A stretch of 64,000 nt of DNA from Limnohabitans sp. T6-5 (GCF_003063315.1 NZ_NERV01000001.1:1054001-1118000), one strand, 5' to 3'. Counted from the stretch's first letter, positions 44,916 to 55,713 are shown. Translations and numbers: made by a program. The notes: generated by a model from the sequence alone, not told the origin.

Positions 44916-46320
44916 GGGCTTCTCCCTGTTGTTGGTTTTGTTCTGAGCGGGGTGTCATCAGCGCCTGCACCACTTGCTCCATCTTCATGAACCGCGATCC
45001 TTTGACCACGATGCTTTGAAAGCCCAAGACATTGCGTGTGACGGCGTCGAGCAGATCGGCCATGTCTGCAAAATGCCGAGCCTCGCCAAAGGCCTTGGCA
45101 GCGTGCACGCACAAATCACCCAACGTGTAAAACGCCTCAATTCCCCGCCCGGCGGCATAGGCGCCCACTTCGGCATGGAACTCAGGGCCCTGGTTGCCGA
45201 CTTCACCCATATCGCCCAGCACCAGCAGACGTGGGCCGGGCAACTCGGCCAGCACGTCAATGGCGGCCAGCACCGAATCGGGGTTGGCGTTGTAGGTGTC
45301 ATCCACCAGCGTGATGTCGGAGCCCGGCACAACGCACGCCCGCGAGCGGCCCTTGACCGGCTCAAACGCCTGCAAGCCTTGCGCCACCGCTTCCAGGGGC
45401 ACGCCTGCTGCCAAGGCGCAAGCACTGGCCGCCAGGGCGTTCTTGACGTTGTGGCGCCCGGCGATATGCACGCGCACAGGGGCTGTGCCTTCGGCGCTTT
45501 TGAGGGTGAATTGCCAGGCCCCGGCTTGCCACAGCACCACCGCCGCGCTCACATCGGCTTGCTGCAAGGCAAATGTGCGGCGGGCACGCTGGCCCGACAG
45601 CGCTTGCCAGACGCTGGTGTAGGCATCGTCAGCGGGGAAGATGGCCACCCCGTTGGCAGGCAAGGCCTGGAGCACGGCGCCGTTTTCTTCGGCCACGGCC
45701 TTGACCGTGCCCATGAACTCCTGGTGCTCACGCTGCGCGTTGTTGACCAGCGCCACCGTGGGCTGGGCCAGCCGCGCCAGGTAGGCTATCTCGCCCGGGT
45801 GGTTCATGCCCAGCTCCACCACCGCGATGCGGTGGTGCGCACGCAGGTTGAACAAGGTCAGGGGCACGCCGATGTCGTTGTTGAAATTGCCCTGTGTGGA
45901 CAAGGCATCGTCTCCCGCATGGGCGCGCAGGATCGAGGCAATCATTTGCGTCACGGTGGTTTTGCCGTTGCTGCCCGTGACCGCAATCACGGGCACATCA
46001 AACTGGGCACGCCAGCCTGCGGCCAATTCGCCGAGCGCCAGGCGCGCATCGGGCACCAACAAAGCGGGCATGCCCACTTCGGCGGCAATGGCCTGGCCTG
46101 AGGCCTCACACACCACGGCCACAGCGCCTTGCGCCTTGGCTTGCGCGATGAACTGGTTGCCGTCGAAGCGCTCGCCGCGCAATGCCACAAACAAATCACC
46201 GGCTTGCAGGCTGCGGCTGTCGGTGTGCACACGTTGTGCCTCAACGCCGTCCAGCCGTTCCCCCCGGGCCTGGCTGAGCCAGCTCAGCGCCAAATTCAAA
46301 TTCAGGTGCATGGCGCTCAT
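44905..46320 (-). CDS. murF: UDP-N-acetylmuramoyl-tripeptide--D-Ala-D-Ala ligase
   Basis: The 471-residue Mur ligase adds the D-Ala-D-Ala dipeptide. Motifs include [35 protein letters not shown] (ATP loop), [14 protein letters not shown] and [16 protein letters not shown]. The start ATG at 46320 overlaps murE by four bases, and its 3' end overlaps mraY by 11 bp. Confidence 0.96.
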   Translation of the reverse strand: MSAMHLNLNLALSWLSQARGERLDGVEAQRVHTDSRSLQAGDLFVALRGERFDGNQFIAQAKAQGAVAVVCEASGQAIAAEVGMPALLVPDARLALGELAAGWRAQFDVPVIAVTGSNGKTTVTQMIASILRAHAGDDALSTQGNFNNDIGVPLTLFNLRAHHRIAVVELGMNHPGEIAYLARLAQPTVALVNNAQREHQEFMGTVKAVAEENGAVLQALPANGVAIFPADDAYTSVWQALSGQRARRTFALQQADVSAAVVLWQAGAWQFTLKSAEGTAPVRVHIAGRHNVKNALAASACALAAGVPLEAVAQGLQAFEPVKGRSRACVVPGSDITLVDDTYNANPDSVLAAIDVLAELPGPRLLVLGDMGEVGNQGPEFHAEVGAYAAGRGIEAFYTLGDLCVHAAKAFGEARHFADMADLLDAVTRNVLGFQSIVVKGSRFMKMEQVVQALMTPRSEQNQQQGEAHAA

Positions 46321-47834
46321 GCCGTCACTCCTTGCGCTGCGCGGCGCTGCAAGGCCGCCTCGACCTGCGCAACGTCAGAAAACGGCTGCCGCACGCCCAG
46401 GACTTCCTGGTAGGTTTCGTGTCCTTTGCCAGCCACCAGAACCACATCGCGGGCATCGGCCTGGGCCACCACCTGTGCGATGGCCTGCGCACGATCGGGC
46501 TGAATTTGCACTTGCTCGGGGCTTTTCAGTCCTTGCACCATCTGCGCCAAAATCGCTTCGGGCGACTCCGAACGCGGGTTGTCACTGGTCAGCACCACCT
46601 GGTCGGCACAGGCCTGGGCGGCTGCGGCCATCAAGGGGCGTTTGCCAGGATCACGATCACCGCCACAGCCCAGCACACACCACAGTTGACCGCCGCGCTG
46701 CGCCGCTTGCGTGCGCAAAGCCGTCAGGGCATGCAGCACGGCATCGGGGGTGTGGGCGTAATCGACCAGCACCAGAGGGGCATCGCCTGTTGTGCCCACG
46801 CGCTGCATGCGCCCGGGCACGGCACTGAGCTGCGCACAGGCTTGTACCGCGTGGGCCAGGCTCACGCCCAGGGCGCGCAAACTGCCGATGACCCCGAGCA
46901 CGTTGTCAATGTTGTAGTCACCCACCAAACAGGTATGCAGCGTGTGCACCTGATCGCCTTCGCGCACCTCAAAGGCCAGGCCTTGCAGGCTGGGCACAGA
47001 ACGGGCTTGCAAACGGGCCGCACAACGGCGCGAGCAGGTCCAAACATCCAGATCCAGATCCAGCGCCCGGCCAGCCAAACTCTGGGCCAGGCTGGCGCCT
47101 TGGGCATCGTCGATGTTGATCACGGCCGCTTGCAAACCAGGCCAGTCAAACAGCGCCTCCTTGGCAGCCCAGTAGGCGCGCATGTCGCCGTGGTAGTCCA
47201 GGTGGTCTTGCGTGAAATTGGTGAACACGGCCACGCGAATGTGCGTGCCCGCCAGGCGGTGCTCGGCCAGTCCGATGGACGAGGCCTCGATGGCACAGTG
47301 GGTGACGCCAGCATCCACCATGGTGCGGAACTGGTGCTGCATCAGCACCGGGTCGGGCGTGGTCATGCCGGTGGTGGTCAGGTGCGGCAGCTGGCCCACA
47401 CCCAAGGTGCCGATCAGCCCACAAGCCTGGTTCAGCACGGCGGACGACAGGGCTTGCGCCAACCACCAGGCGGTGGAGGTTTTGCCGTTGGTACCGGTCA
47501 CAGCCAGCACTTTCAGGGCGTGGCTGGGCTGCTCGTAATAGGCATCGGCCACCTCACCCGTCTGGGCTTTGAGTGCGGGCATCGCGGCCAGGCGTTCATC
47601 GCCGTGTTGGCCTGTCAGCCCAGGCCAGGCATCCAGCCCTTCAAGCTCCATCAAGCACGCGCTGGCGCCCTGGGCCAAGGCTTGCGCCACATACTGACGG
47701 CCATCGGTCGCAGCGCCGGGCCATGCAATGAAGGCATCGCCCGCCTGCACTTGCCGGCTGTCGGTGCGCAGCTGACCCGTGACGCGCTGGCGCAACCAAC
47801 GTGCGGCATCGAGGGGACTGTGCAAAGTCTGCAT
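46317..47834 (-). CDS. murE: UDP-MurNAc-tripeptide synthetase (diaminopimelate-adding)
   Basis: The 505-residue Mur ligase adds meso-diaminopimelate to the stem peptide. Besides VLAVTGTNGKTSTAWWLAQ for ATP and NFTQDHLDYHGDM, it has SDNPRSESP, the loop with the Arg that selects diaminopimelate rather than Lys. Its first base is also the last base of the ftsI stop (TGATG), so it is coupled to ftsI. Confidence 0.96.
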   Translation of the reverse strand: MQTLHSPLDAARWLRQRVTGQLRTDSRQVQAGDAFIAWPGAATDGRQYVAQALAQGASACLMELEGLDAWPGLTGQHGDERLAAMPALKAQTGEVADAYYEQPSHALKVLAVTGTNGKTSTAWWLAQALSSAVLNQACGLIGTLGVGQLPHLTTTGMTTPDPVLMQHQFRTMVDAGVTHCAIEASSIGLAEHRLAGTHIRVAVFTNFTQDHLDYHGDMRAYWAAKEALFDWPGLQAAVINIDDAQGASLAQSLAGRALDLDLDVWTCSRRCAARLQARSVPSLQGLAFEVREGDQVHTLHTCLVGDYNIDNVLGVIGSLRALGVSLAHAVQACAQLSAVPGRMQRVGTTGDAPLVLVDYAHTPDAVLHALTALRTQAAQRGGQLWCVLGCGGDRDPGKRPLMAAAAQACADQVVLTSDNPRSESPEAILAQMVQGLKSPEQVQIQPDRAQAIAQVVAQADARDVVLVAGKGHETYQEVLGVRQPFSDVAQVEAALQRRAAQGVTA

Positions 47835-49570
47835 CAGAACGACTCCTCGACAGCCTTGGCCACCACTTGCGGCTTGACCGCCATGTCGGGCTGCACCCCC
47901 ATCAGGCGCAATGTTTGCTGCACGGTCTGGCTGAACACGGGCGCGGCCACATCGCCGCCGAAATAACGACCATTGCTGGGCTCGTCAATCATCACGGCCA
48001 CGATGATGCGGGGCGCCTCGATCGGGGCCATGCCCACAAAGAAGCCGCGGTATTTTTTGCTCGCGTAGCCTTTGCCTTCTTGCTTGTGCGCGGTGCCGGA
48101 TTTGCCTCCCACGGAATAGCCCATGGTCTGGGCTTTCGGGCCTGTGCCGCCGGGGCCTGCGGCCATTTGCAGCATCTTGCGCATGGCCCGGGCCGTCTCG
48201 ACGCTGATGACGCGTGTGCCCGCCACCTGGTGATCGGTTTTCATGAGCGTTGCGGGCACCACTTCGCCATCACGGGCAAACGTGGTGTAGGCCCGGGCCA
48301 CCTGAAACAAGCTGGCCGAAATGCCGTAGCCATAGCTCATCGTGGCCTGCTCAATCGGGCGCCAGGTCTTGTAGGGGCGCAAACGCCCCCCCACCACCCC
48401 CGGAAAGGGCAGCTGCGGTTTTTGCCCGAACCCGACCTGTGTGAACATCTCCCACATGTCATGGGGCTGCATTTGCATGGCCATCTTGACCGTGCCCACG
48501 TTGCTGGATTTCTGAATCACTTCGCTGACGGTGAGCATGCCGTGAGGATGCGCGTCGGTGATGGTCGAGCCGGTGATGGTGATGCGCCCGGGGGCCGTCT
48601 GTATGGGGGTATCGGGCCTGACGATGCCTTTTTCAAGCGCCAATGAAACCGCAAAGGGTTTCATCGTGGAGCCCGGCTCAAACGTGTCGGTCAAGGCGCG
48701 GTTGCGCAATTGCTCGCCGCTCAGGTTGACCCGTTTGTCCGGCGAGTAACTGGGGTAATTGGCCAGGGCCAGCACTTCGCCAGACTGGGCATCGAGCACG
48801 ACCACGCTGCCCGCTTTGGCCTTGTTGTCCAGCACGGCTTCGCGCAGCTTTTGGTAAGCAAAAAACTGCACCTTGCTGTCGATGCTCAACTGCAGGTCAC
48901 GCCCGTCTTCGGGTGGAACCGTCTCGCCCACATCCTCCACCGCACGCCCAAAGCGGTCCTTGATGACGCGGCGAGAACCCGACTTGCCAGCCAGCTGCTT
49001 TTGGAACACCAGCTCAACGCCTTCTTGCCCTTGGTCTTCCACATTGGTAAAGCCCACGATGTGGGCTGCAGCTTCACCTTCGGGATAGAGGCGCTTGTAT
49101 TCCTTGATGTCGTAAACGCCTTTGATGCCCAAGGCCAAAACGCTCTTGACCACCGACTCATCGAGCTGCCTGCGCAGCCAGACAAATGTTTTCTCGTCGT
49201 CCTTGAGTTTGCGGTCCAGATCGGCCGAAGTCATCTCGAGCAAACGGGCCAGCTCCCGCTCTTTGGCGGGGTCTCGGTCCATCTCGTCCGGGTTGGCCCA
49301 GATGCTGGGCGCAGGCACGCTGGACGCCAGCAGCACGCCATTGCGATCGAGCACGCGCCCCCGGTTGGCAGGCAGGGTCAGCGTCCGCGCAAAGCGCACC
49401 TGCCCTTGACGGATAAAAAAATCATTGGCGATCACCTGCACATAAGCCGCACGCACCACCAGCCCCAAAAAGCCCAGGGCAATGGCCGCCACAATGAATT
49501 GGCTGCGCCAGACCGGCGTCTTGCTGGCCAGCAAGGGGCTCGATGAAAGCTGCACACTGCGGGTGTTCAT
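47834..49570 (-). CDS. ftsI: Septal transpeptidase FtsI (PBP3)
   Basis: The 578-residue penicillin-binding protein cross-links septal peptidoglycan. It has one N-terminal membrane segment (FIVAAIALGFLGLVVRAAYV), a non-catalytic PBP dimerisation domain with RGRVLDRNGVLLA, and a transpeptidase domain with EPGSTMKPF (SxxK), SSN in KSSNVGTVK and KSGTAHK (KTG box as KSGT). The ATG at 49570 overlaps the ftsL stop in ATGA; a longer N-terminus inside ftsL is not supported. Confidence 0.96.
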   Translation of the reverse strand: MNTRSVQLSSSPLLASKTPVWRSQFIVAAIALGFLGLVVRAAYVQVIANDFFIRQGQVRFARTLTLPANRGRVLDRNGVLLASSVPAPSIWANPDEMDRDPAKERELARLLEMTSADLDRKLKDDEKTFVWLRRQLDESVVKSVLALGIKGVYDIKEYKRLYPEGEAAAHIVGFTNVEDQGQEGVELVFQKQLAGKSGSRRVIKDRFGRAVEDVGETVPPEDGRDLQLSIDSKVQFFAYQKLREAVLDNKAKAGSVVVLDAQSGEVLALANYPSYSPDKRVNLSGEQLRNRALTDTFEPGSTMKPFAVSLALEKGIVRPDTPIQTAPGRITITGSTITDAHPHGMLTVSEVIQKSSNVGTVKMAMQMQPHDMWEMFTQVGFGQKPQLPFPGVVGGRLRPYKTWRPIEQATMSYGYGISASLFQVARAYTTFARDGEVVPATLMKTDHQVAGTRVISVETARAMRKMLQMAAGPGGTGPKAQTMGYSVGGKSGTAHKQEGKGYASKKYRGFFVGMAPIEAPRIIVAVMIDEPSNGRYFGGDVAAPVFSQTVQQTLRLMGVQPDMAVKPQVVAKAVEESF

Positions 49571-49863
49571 GGACGCGCCCCCTTGGCCGATGGGCTCCAC
49601 TCTGCGGCGGTCACGTACTGGGTGATGGCGGGCGTGGCCTCACGCATTTGCAGCTTTTGCCGTGCCAATTGCTCCACGCGCAAAGGGGTGGCCTGAGCCC
49701 GGCGCTCAACCTGCAAGCGGTCTTGCTCGACCTCCAGGCGCTTGGCTTCTTTGCGCGCGCTGTCCAGCGCCATGAACAGCTGACGTGACTCGTAATGGCT
49801 GTGCACCAGTGCCATGGCACTGAAGACCACTGCCAGCAAAAGCAACACGTTCAGACGGGTCAT
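49567..49863 (-). CDS. ftsL: Cell-division protein FtsL
   Basis: The 98-residue bitopic protein has a single N-terminal membrane segment ([19 protein letters not shown]) and a periplasmic coiled coil ([20 protein letters not shown]) that pairs with FtsB. Its position between rsmH and ftsI and its four-base overlaps with both are those of ftsL in the standard cluster. Confidence 0.93.
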   Translation of the reverse strand: MTRLNVLLLLAVVFSAMALVHSHYESRQLFMALDSARKEAKRLEVEQDRLQVERRAQATPLRVEQLARQKLQMREATPAITQYVTAAEWSPSAKGARP

Positions 49864-50789
49864 GCAGGCACCCCCGTGCGCTCGGCGATGCGCATGATGG
49901 CGCTGCGCGAGCGCGGGTTGCCACGCACTTCTTCTTCACTCGGCTTGACACGGCCCAGGGCATTCAGGCGCATGGCCACCGGCTGCGCGAATGGCACGCG
50001 GCGGTCCACCACCTCCTTGGAGTGCTTGGCAATGAACTGCTTGACGATGCGGTCTTCCAGCGAATGAAAGCTGATCACCACCAAGCGCCCCCCCTCGGCC
50101 AGCACACCCAGGCTGGCTTTCAGCGCCTGTTCGAGCTCTTCAAGTTCGGCATTGATGAAAATCCGAAAAGCCTGAAATGTCCGCGTTGCAGGGTTCTGGC
50201 CCGGCTCGCGGGTTTTGACCGTGTCAGCCACGAGCTGGGCCAACTCAGCGGTGGTTGAAATTGGGCCCCGCTCTTGTCGGCGAGCCACAAGCGCCTTTGC
50301 AATCTGAAAAGCAAACCGTTCTTCGCCATAGTCACGTATCACCTCCGTGATTTGATCCACTGTTGCCGTTGACAACCACTCGGCCACACTCTCACCGCGC
50401 GTGGTGTCCATGCGCATGTCGAGTGGACCGTCGAAACGAAAAGAAAAACCCCTCTCGGGGCTGTCAATTTGTGGAGAGCTGATGCCCAGATCCATCAGCA
50501 CACCATCGACGCTGCCCGCAGGCAACTCCCCCAGGTTGGAAAAGCCTTCATGCCGGATGGCAAAGCGGGCATCGTCAATGCGCCCGGCCTCTGCAATGGC
50601 CTCCAGATCTTTGTCGAACGCCTGCAAACGCCCTTGCTCAGACAAGCGCGACAAGATGAGGCGCGAGTGGCCCCCGCGACCAAAGGTGCAATCGACATAC
50701 CGGCCGTCAGCACCTGCAGCGCCGTCGAGCAAAGCGTCCACCGCTTCGTTCAAAAGCACCGTGGTATGGGTCAGTGGGGTGTCGGTCAT
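49860..50789 (-). CDS. rsmH: 16S rRNA m4C1402 methyltransferase RsmH
   Basis: The 309-residue SAM-dependent enzyme methylates N4 of C1402 in 16S rRNA. Motifs are [29 protein letters not shown] (SAM binding), [16 protein letters not shown] and [18 protein letters not shown]. It is second in the dcw cluster, 5 bp after mraZ. Confidence 0.96.
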   Translation of the reverse strand: MTDTPLTHTTVLLNEAVDALLDGAAGADGRYVDCTFGRGGHSRLILSRLSEQGRLQAFDKDLEAIAEAGRIDDARFAIRHEGFSNLGELPAGSVDGVLMDLGISSPQIDSPERGFSFRFDGPLDMRMDTTRGESVAEWLSTATVDQITEVIRDYGEERFAFQIAKALVARRQERGPISTTAELAQLVADTVKTREPGQNPATRTFQAFRIFINAELEELEQALKASLGVLAEGGRLVVISFHSLEDRIVKQFIAKHSKEVVDRRVPFAQPVAMRLNALGRVKPSEEEVRGNPRSRSAIMRIAERTGVPA

Positions 50790-50794
50790 GGTGT

Positions 50795-51223
50795 TCAGAA
50801 AGAGAAGTCCTTGAAGACATCGGGCATCTCGCCTTGCATGGCTTGGGCCTCTTGGGCGTCATAGCTGGTTTTGTCCCACAGCTCAAAGTAGCCCCCCATG
50901 CCCAGCAGCATGGTGTCTTTGGAAATACCCGCTGCTTGGCGCAGCTCGGGCGAAATCAGCACGCGGCCGGTGCCATCCATCTCCACATCCATGGCGTTGC
51001 CCAGAAAAATGCGCTTCCACCACTGGGCAGACATGGGCAACTGGGCAATGCGTTCGCGAAACTTTTCCCACTCGGGACGGGGGAACACCATCAAGCAGCC
51101 ATGCGGGTGCTTGGTGATGGTCAGCTGGCCTTGTGCGGTGGCGCTCAGCACGTCACGATGCCGGGTCGGCACAGACAGCCGCCCCTTGGCATCCAGACTC
51201 AGCGATGAAGCCCCTTGAAACAC
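50795..51223 (-). CDS. mraZ: MraZ transcriptional regulator of the dcw cluster
   Basis: The 142-residue protein has two SpoVT/AbrB-like halves, each with the DxKGR-type motif: [16 protein letters not shown] and [16 protein letters not shown]. MraZ binds direct repeats upstream of its own gene and regulates the cluster. The start is a GTG at 51223, which gives the family N-terminus [20 protein letters not shown] lies seven bases before it. Confidence 0.95.
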   Translation of the reverse strand: MFQGASSLSLDAKGRLSVPTRHRDVLSATAQGQLTITKHPHGCLMVFPRPEWEKFRERIAQLPMSAQWWKRIFLGNAMDVEMDGTGRVLISPELRQAAGISKDTMLLGMGGYFELWDKTSYDAQEAQAMQGEMPDVFKDFSF

Positions 51224-51256
51224 TGCGAAGACCTTTTTTCAGTTGCAAGCAGCAAC

Positions 51257-51296
51257 AGCGGGCACTTTTACCCACTTATTTGCACTTTTTTGCACT
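51257..51296 (-). promoter_or_regulatory. Four tandem MraZ boxes
   Basis: Read on the minus strand, four 10-bp direct repeats follow each other without a gap: AGTGCAAAAA, AGTGCAAATA, AGTGGGTAAA, AGTGCCCGCT. MraZ operators in other bacteria are direct repeats of a (G)TGGG-type core at 10-bp spacing, so these fit. A possible -10 element, TACAGT, overlaps the first copy. Confidence 0.75.
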
Positions 51297-51645
51297 GTAT
51301 CAGGAATTCATGGCACCACAAAGATGCGCTGACAGATTTTTTTCAATGAAATCAATGGCTTAGCGACGAAACTGAACGCTCAAAAAGATGGAATACCTTT
51401 ATAAATTAGACACTTAGAGTTTGTAGTGAAAGTGGCGCCTGAAGAAATAAAAAGAATAAATACCAAATATTCATTAAATATCAAATACCAGAAAAAACCT
51501 TCAATAAAAGCCTCAAAGCCACCATGACGACCACTTCGAGTCACAACCTGCGGAAAAATCGCATTTTTGGAGGTCGATGGTGGAAGGCTCTGACGCCTTG
51601 CCTGCGATTCGACCTGGCTTGTATTGACGGTGTTCGATCACGCGT
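51297..51645. other. AT-rich intergenic stretch upstream of mraZ
   Basis: No gene is visible in these 350 bp between the MraZ boxes and the dksA terminator. The middle part (about 51380-51520) is much richer in A and T than the genome and should include the dcw promoter on the minus strand. I see no clear -35/-10 pair beyond TTGTGG with TACAGT at 16-bp spacing next to the boxes. Confidence 0.45.
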
Positions 51646-51671
51646 AAAAAAACCCCTCAACAGGGGTTTTT
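51646..51671 (-). terminator. Intrinsic terminator after dksA
   Basis: AAAAACCCC and GGGGTTTTT pair over nine bases around a 6-nt loop. On the minus strand it follows the dksA stop by 24 bp and ends in a T-run. It has T-runs on both strands and may work both ways. Confidence 0.85.
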
Positions 51672-51695
51672 CTACAGATCAAAATGATCGGGCCT

Positions 51696-52706
51696 TCAAT
51701 CACCAAACATCTTCTGTTTGAGCTCACGTCGCTGCTGGGCTTCCAGAGACAAGGTCGCTGTAGGCCTTGCCAGCAAACGGCCAACGCCAATAGGTTCGCC
51801 GGTTTCATCACAATAGCCATAGTCACCTGCATCGATCAGCATGATCGACTGCTCAATTTTCTTGAGCAATTTGCGTTCACGGTCGCGGGTGCGCAACTCC
51901 AGGGCATGCTCCTCTTCAATCGTGGCCCGGTCCGCCGGATCAGGCACCACCACAGTGTCTTCACGCAGATGCTCGGTGGTCTCACCGGCACTGTTGAGGA
52001 TGTCCTGCTTGAGCGTGACCAGCTTGCGTCGGAAATACGCCATCTGCACTTCGTTCATGTACTCACTGTCCGGCATGGCCAGAACTTCAGCGTCTGTGAG
52101 CTGTTCTGCCGTCTTGGTTTTCCAATTGTTGGCCAGCTTTGGGTCTTTCTTGATGGGCACGAAAGACATCACCGCAGGCGCTGGCGCACTGGGCAAAAAG
52201 CTGGCCTTGGCCGCTGTCGATGCCACCGCAGGTGGCAGTGAGGGCACGGTGATCTGGGCCAGGCGTGCCGAAGGGCGCGTGGCACGAACGAGTTGGTCAG
52301 GGCCTGCTGGCGTCGCAACAGGGGTGGGGGCTTGAACGGCAGGTGCCTTCACAGGCTCCGCTTTTTTAACAGTCATAGATTTCGCTTGAGGTGCTGGCGC
52401 TGTTTTTTTCACAGACGCCACAGAAGCTGCCTTGGGTTTGGCAGCAGGGCTGGGTTGAGACACTGCTGCCGCGGCTTTTTTGGCCACAGGCTTGGCAGCT
52501 GGGATTTTGACTTTGGACACAGGCTCAGGAGCTTGTACCTTCTTTTGAACAGGCACCGCTTTGGCCGCAGGTGCGGCCTTGGCTGTTTTGGCCGTCACCT
52601 TGCTGGCAGCAGAGGCGGCCTTGGCGGGTGTCGCATTTTTTTGGGGCGCCGCAGCTTTCGCCTTGGGTTCCTCCGCCTTGGATGCCGGTTTTTTCGAGGT
52701 CTTCAC
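51696..52706 (-). CDS. dksA: RNA polymerase-binding protein DksA with long Ala/Lys/Pro-rich N-terminus
   Basis: The C-terminal 135 residues are DksA: SEYMNEVQMAYFRRKL, the coiled-coil tip motif DPADRA (D256, D259, A261) that works with ppGpp on RNA polymerase, and GDYGYCDETGEPIGVGRLL. Of the four zinc cysteines only C299 remains; the others are Thr, Ser and Glu. In front lies a tail of about 175 residues, rich in Ala, Lys and Pro (KPVAKKAAAAV-like), of the kind seen in histone H1-like and AlgP proteins. The GTG at 52706 has AGGAGA eight bases upstream and is preferred to a TTG/ATG upstream. E. coli DksA has 151 residues; this has 336. Confidence 0.9.
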   Translation of the reverse strand: MKTSKKPASKAEEPKAKAAAPQKNATPAKAASAASKVTAKTAKAAPAAKAVPVQKKVQAPEPVSKVKIPAAKPVAKKAAAAVSQPSPAAKPKAASVASVKKTAPAPQAKSMTVKKAEPVKAPAVQAPTPVATPAGPDQLVRATRPSARLAQITVPSLPPAVASTAAKASFLPSAPAPAVMSFVPIKKDPKLANNWKTKTAEQLTDAEVLAMPDSEYMNEVQMAYFRRKLVTLKQDILNSAGETTEHLREDTVVVPDPADRATIEEEHALELRTRDRERKLLKKIEQSIMLIDAGDYGYCDETGEPIGVGRLLARPTATLSLEAQQRRELKQKMFGD

Positions 52707-52955
52707 GTCTTGTCTCCTAGCCGTGTGAAAGGGCAGGTGTCTGATCACTGCAAACACATTGCAGATGAACCGATAACCTGTACATGTTCATTTCAAACCC
52801 TTGTTATAGACCTTGTGGGGTTCGCAAGTCGCCCGCAAAGGGGAGGCTTTCAGGCGGGCGATTGTAGCGACTAGAACGATCAAAAAACGTCTGGCTACGG
52901 ATTAAAGACAAGTCCACCAGAAAAAAGCCGCCAGGCGGTATGCACGGGCCAGGGT

Positions 52956-54050
52956 TCAAATCAGGCACTGCTCCAGACCCTGCAACAAAATATCCTTGGG
53001 CAAATCAATGCCAATGAACACCATCTTGCTCATTTTGGTCTCGCCATCGGCCCACATCGGCCCCAAATCGCTGCCCATGAGTTGGTGCACGCCCTGAAAA
53101 ATCACTTTGCGCTCAGTGCCGCGCATGTTCAGCACGCCTTTGTAGCGCAACATGCGGGGGCCATAGATGTTCACGATGGCGCCCAAAAAGTCTTCCAGCT
53201 TGGCCGGGTCAAAAGCTCGCTCGGACCTGAAAACAAAACTCTTCACGTCGTCGTCATGGTGATGGTGGTGGCCATGACCATGGCTGTGTTCGTGGTCATG
53301 CGAAGGATGGTCGCAGTGCTCGCCGTGGACATGGTCATGGTCGTCTTCGTGCGAGGGGTGATCGCAATGCTCGCCGTGGACATGGTCATGGCCTTCGCTC
53401 AGGAAATCCGGGTCGATGTCGAGCTTGGCGTTCAGGTTGAAGCCTTTGAGGTCAAACACCTCGGACAGGGCCACCTCACCAAAGTGCACCACCTTTTGCG
53501 GCGCACGCGGGTTCATGTGCTTGAGGCGATGCTGCAAAGCGTCCAGATCAGCGGCCGACACCAGATCGGCCTTGCTGATGAAAATCTGGTCGGCAAAGCC
53601 CACCTGGCGACGCGCTTCCTGGCGGTCGTTGAGTTGCTGCGCCGCGTGCTTGGCGTCCACCAAGGTCAAGATGGAGTCGAGCAAGAAGGTCTCAGCGATC
53701 TCGTCATCCATGAAAAAGGTCTGCGCCACCGGGCCGGGATCGGCCAGTCCTGTGGTTTCGATCACGATGCGCTCAAAGTTCAACAAGCCCTTGCGGCGCT
53801 TGGCGGCCAACAGTTGCAGCGTGGCGCGCAAGTCTTCACGGATGGTGCAGCAAATGCAGCCATTGCTCATCTGGATGATCTGCTCTTCGGTGTCCGAGAC
53901 CAGGATGTCGTTGTCGATGTTTTCCTCGCCAAACTCATTCTCGATGACAGCGATTTTCTGGCCATGGGCCTCAGTCAAAACGCGCTTGAGCAGCGTGGTC
54001 TTGCCCGAGCCCAAAAAGCCGGTGAGGATGGTGGCAGGAATCAGGGCCAT
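52956..54050 (-). CDS. CobW/COG0523 metal-chaperone GTPase with His-rich loop
   Basis: The 364-residue GTPase has the Walker A motif GFLGSGKTT at residue 11, the CxCC metal motif (C65, C67, C68 in GCICCTIRED), ETTGLADPGP and the guanine-binding SKAD. Between the GTPase domain and the CobW C-terminal domain is a His/Asp stretch, about residues 221-268, with HDHVHGEHCDHPSH repeated twice and then HGHGHHHHHDDD. COG0523 proteins deliver zinc, nickel or cobalt; the zinc-type ZigA/YjiA members are the closest by this layout. No Zur operator was recognised and the client protein is unknown. Confidence 0.88.
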   Translation of the reverse strand: MALIPATILTGFLGSGKTTLLKRVLTEAHGQKIAVIENEFGEENIDNDILVSDTEEQIIQMSNGCICCTIREDLRATLQLLAAKRRKGLLNFERIVIETTGLADPGPVAQTFFMDDEIAETFLLDSILTLVDAKHAAQQLNDRQEARRQVGFADQIFISKADLVSAADLDALQHRLKHMNPRAPQKVVHFGEVALSEVFDLKGFNLNAKLDIDPDFLSEGHDHVHGEHCDHPSHEDDHDHVHGEHCDHPSHDHEHSHGHGHHHHHDDDVKSFVFRSERAFDPAKLEDFLGAIVNIYGPRMLRYKGVLNMRGTERKVIFQGVHQLMGSDLGPMWADGETKMSKMVFIGIDLPKDILLQGLEQCLI

Positions 54051-54104
54051 GAAATGCTCCGCAAAAGATCAATGACAAGAGGTGGGGAGTGTAGCGATGA
54101 ATGC

Positions 54105-54430
54105 AAGAAGCGCTCTGGACGGGTTTCGTCCCGGCGGACGGGAAACGGGGCGAGCGAAGCAATGCCCCGTGTGGACTTCACGCCATTCAGGCAGGGCTGA
54201 GCAGCACAGCAGCGGGCGGATCAGGGGCGGGTGCTTGTTTGAGCGAAGCGAGTTTGCACCCGACCCCGCCCGATGCGAGCAGCGCAAGGAACCCGAAGGG
54301 TCCTGACTGCGGCTCGCCTTTCTTTGCTTACTTTCTTAGGCGAAGCAAAGAAAGTGAGTGCGCTGCCGGGCGCAACACCCGGCCAACAGACTCAAAAAGA
54401 TGAAAACAATCGGAATCTGACCCCAATTAA
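54105..54430. repeat. Dispersed noncoding repeat with nested hairpins
   Basis: About 320 bp between the CobW gene and rlmI read as no real gene. The stretch contains a 12-bp stem, CTTTCTTTGCTT at 54318-54329 and AAGCAAAGAAAG at 54343-54354, and CCGGGCGCAACACCCGG next to it, and ends in GAATCTGACCCCAATT. Similar stretches, often mis-annotated as small proteins ending in SPFFAYFL-like sequence, are common in Comamonadaceae as I remember them. It is probably a mobile or REP-like element of several copies in the genome. Confidence 0.5.
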
Positions 54431-54435
54431 AAACC

Positions 54436-55617
<1,182 letters not shown>

Positions 55618-55672
55618 GGAAGGTATTGTCAGGCACCGGCTGGGCCTGTCCGCTGCGCCGACATTCATGGCT

Positions 55673-55712
55673 TCGGCGCAAGCCCATGTCGTGACTTCGG
55701 CGCAAGCCCAAG
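55673..55712. repeat. 16-bp direct repeat between rlmI and xerC
   Basis: CTTCGGCGCAAGCCCA occurs at 55673-55688 and again at 55697-55712, eight bases apart. The second copy ends next to the xerC stop codon. No function is suggested. Confidence 0.5.
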
Positions 55713-55713
55713 C

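Noticed and set aside
41967..44990. A 1007-codon open frame antisense to murD and mraY
   Set aside because: It is the shadow of GC-rich coding sequence on the other strand; murD and mraY have all family motifs, and the antisense product is a low-complexity His/Gln/Gly-rich sequence with no family pattern.
54101..54403. A 100-codon frame between the CobW gene and rlmI
   Set aside because: It lies in a stretch of nested hairpins that looks like a dispersed noncoding repeat; no ribosome-binding site and no domain.
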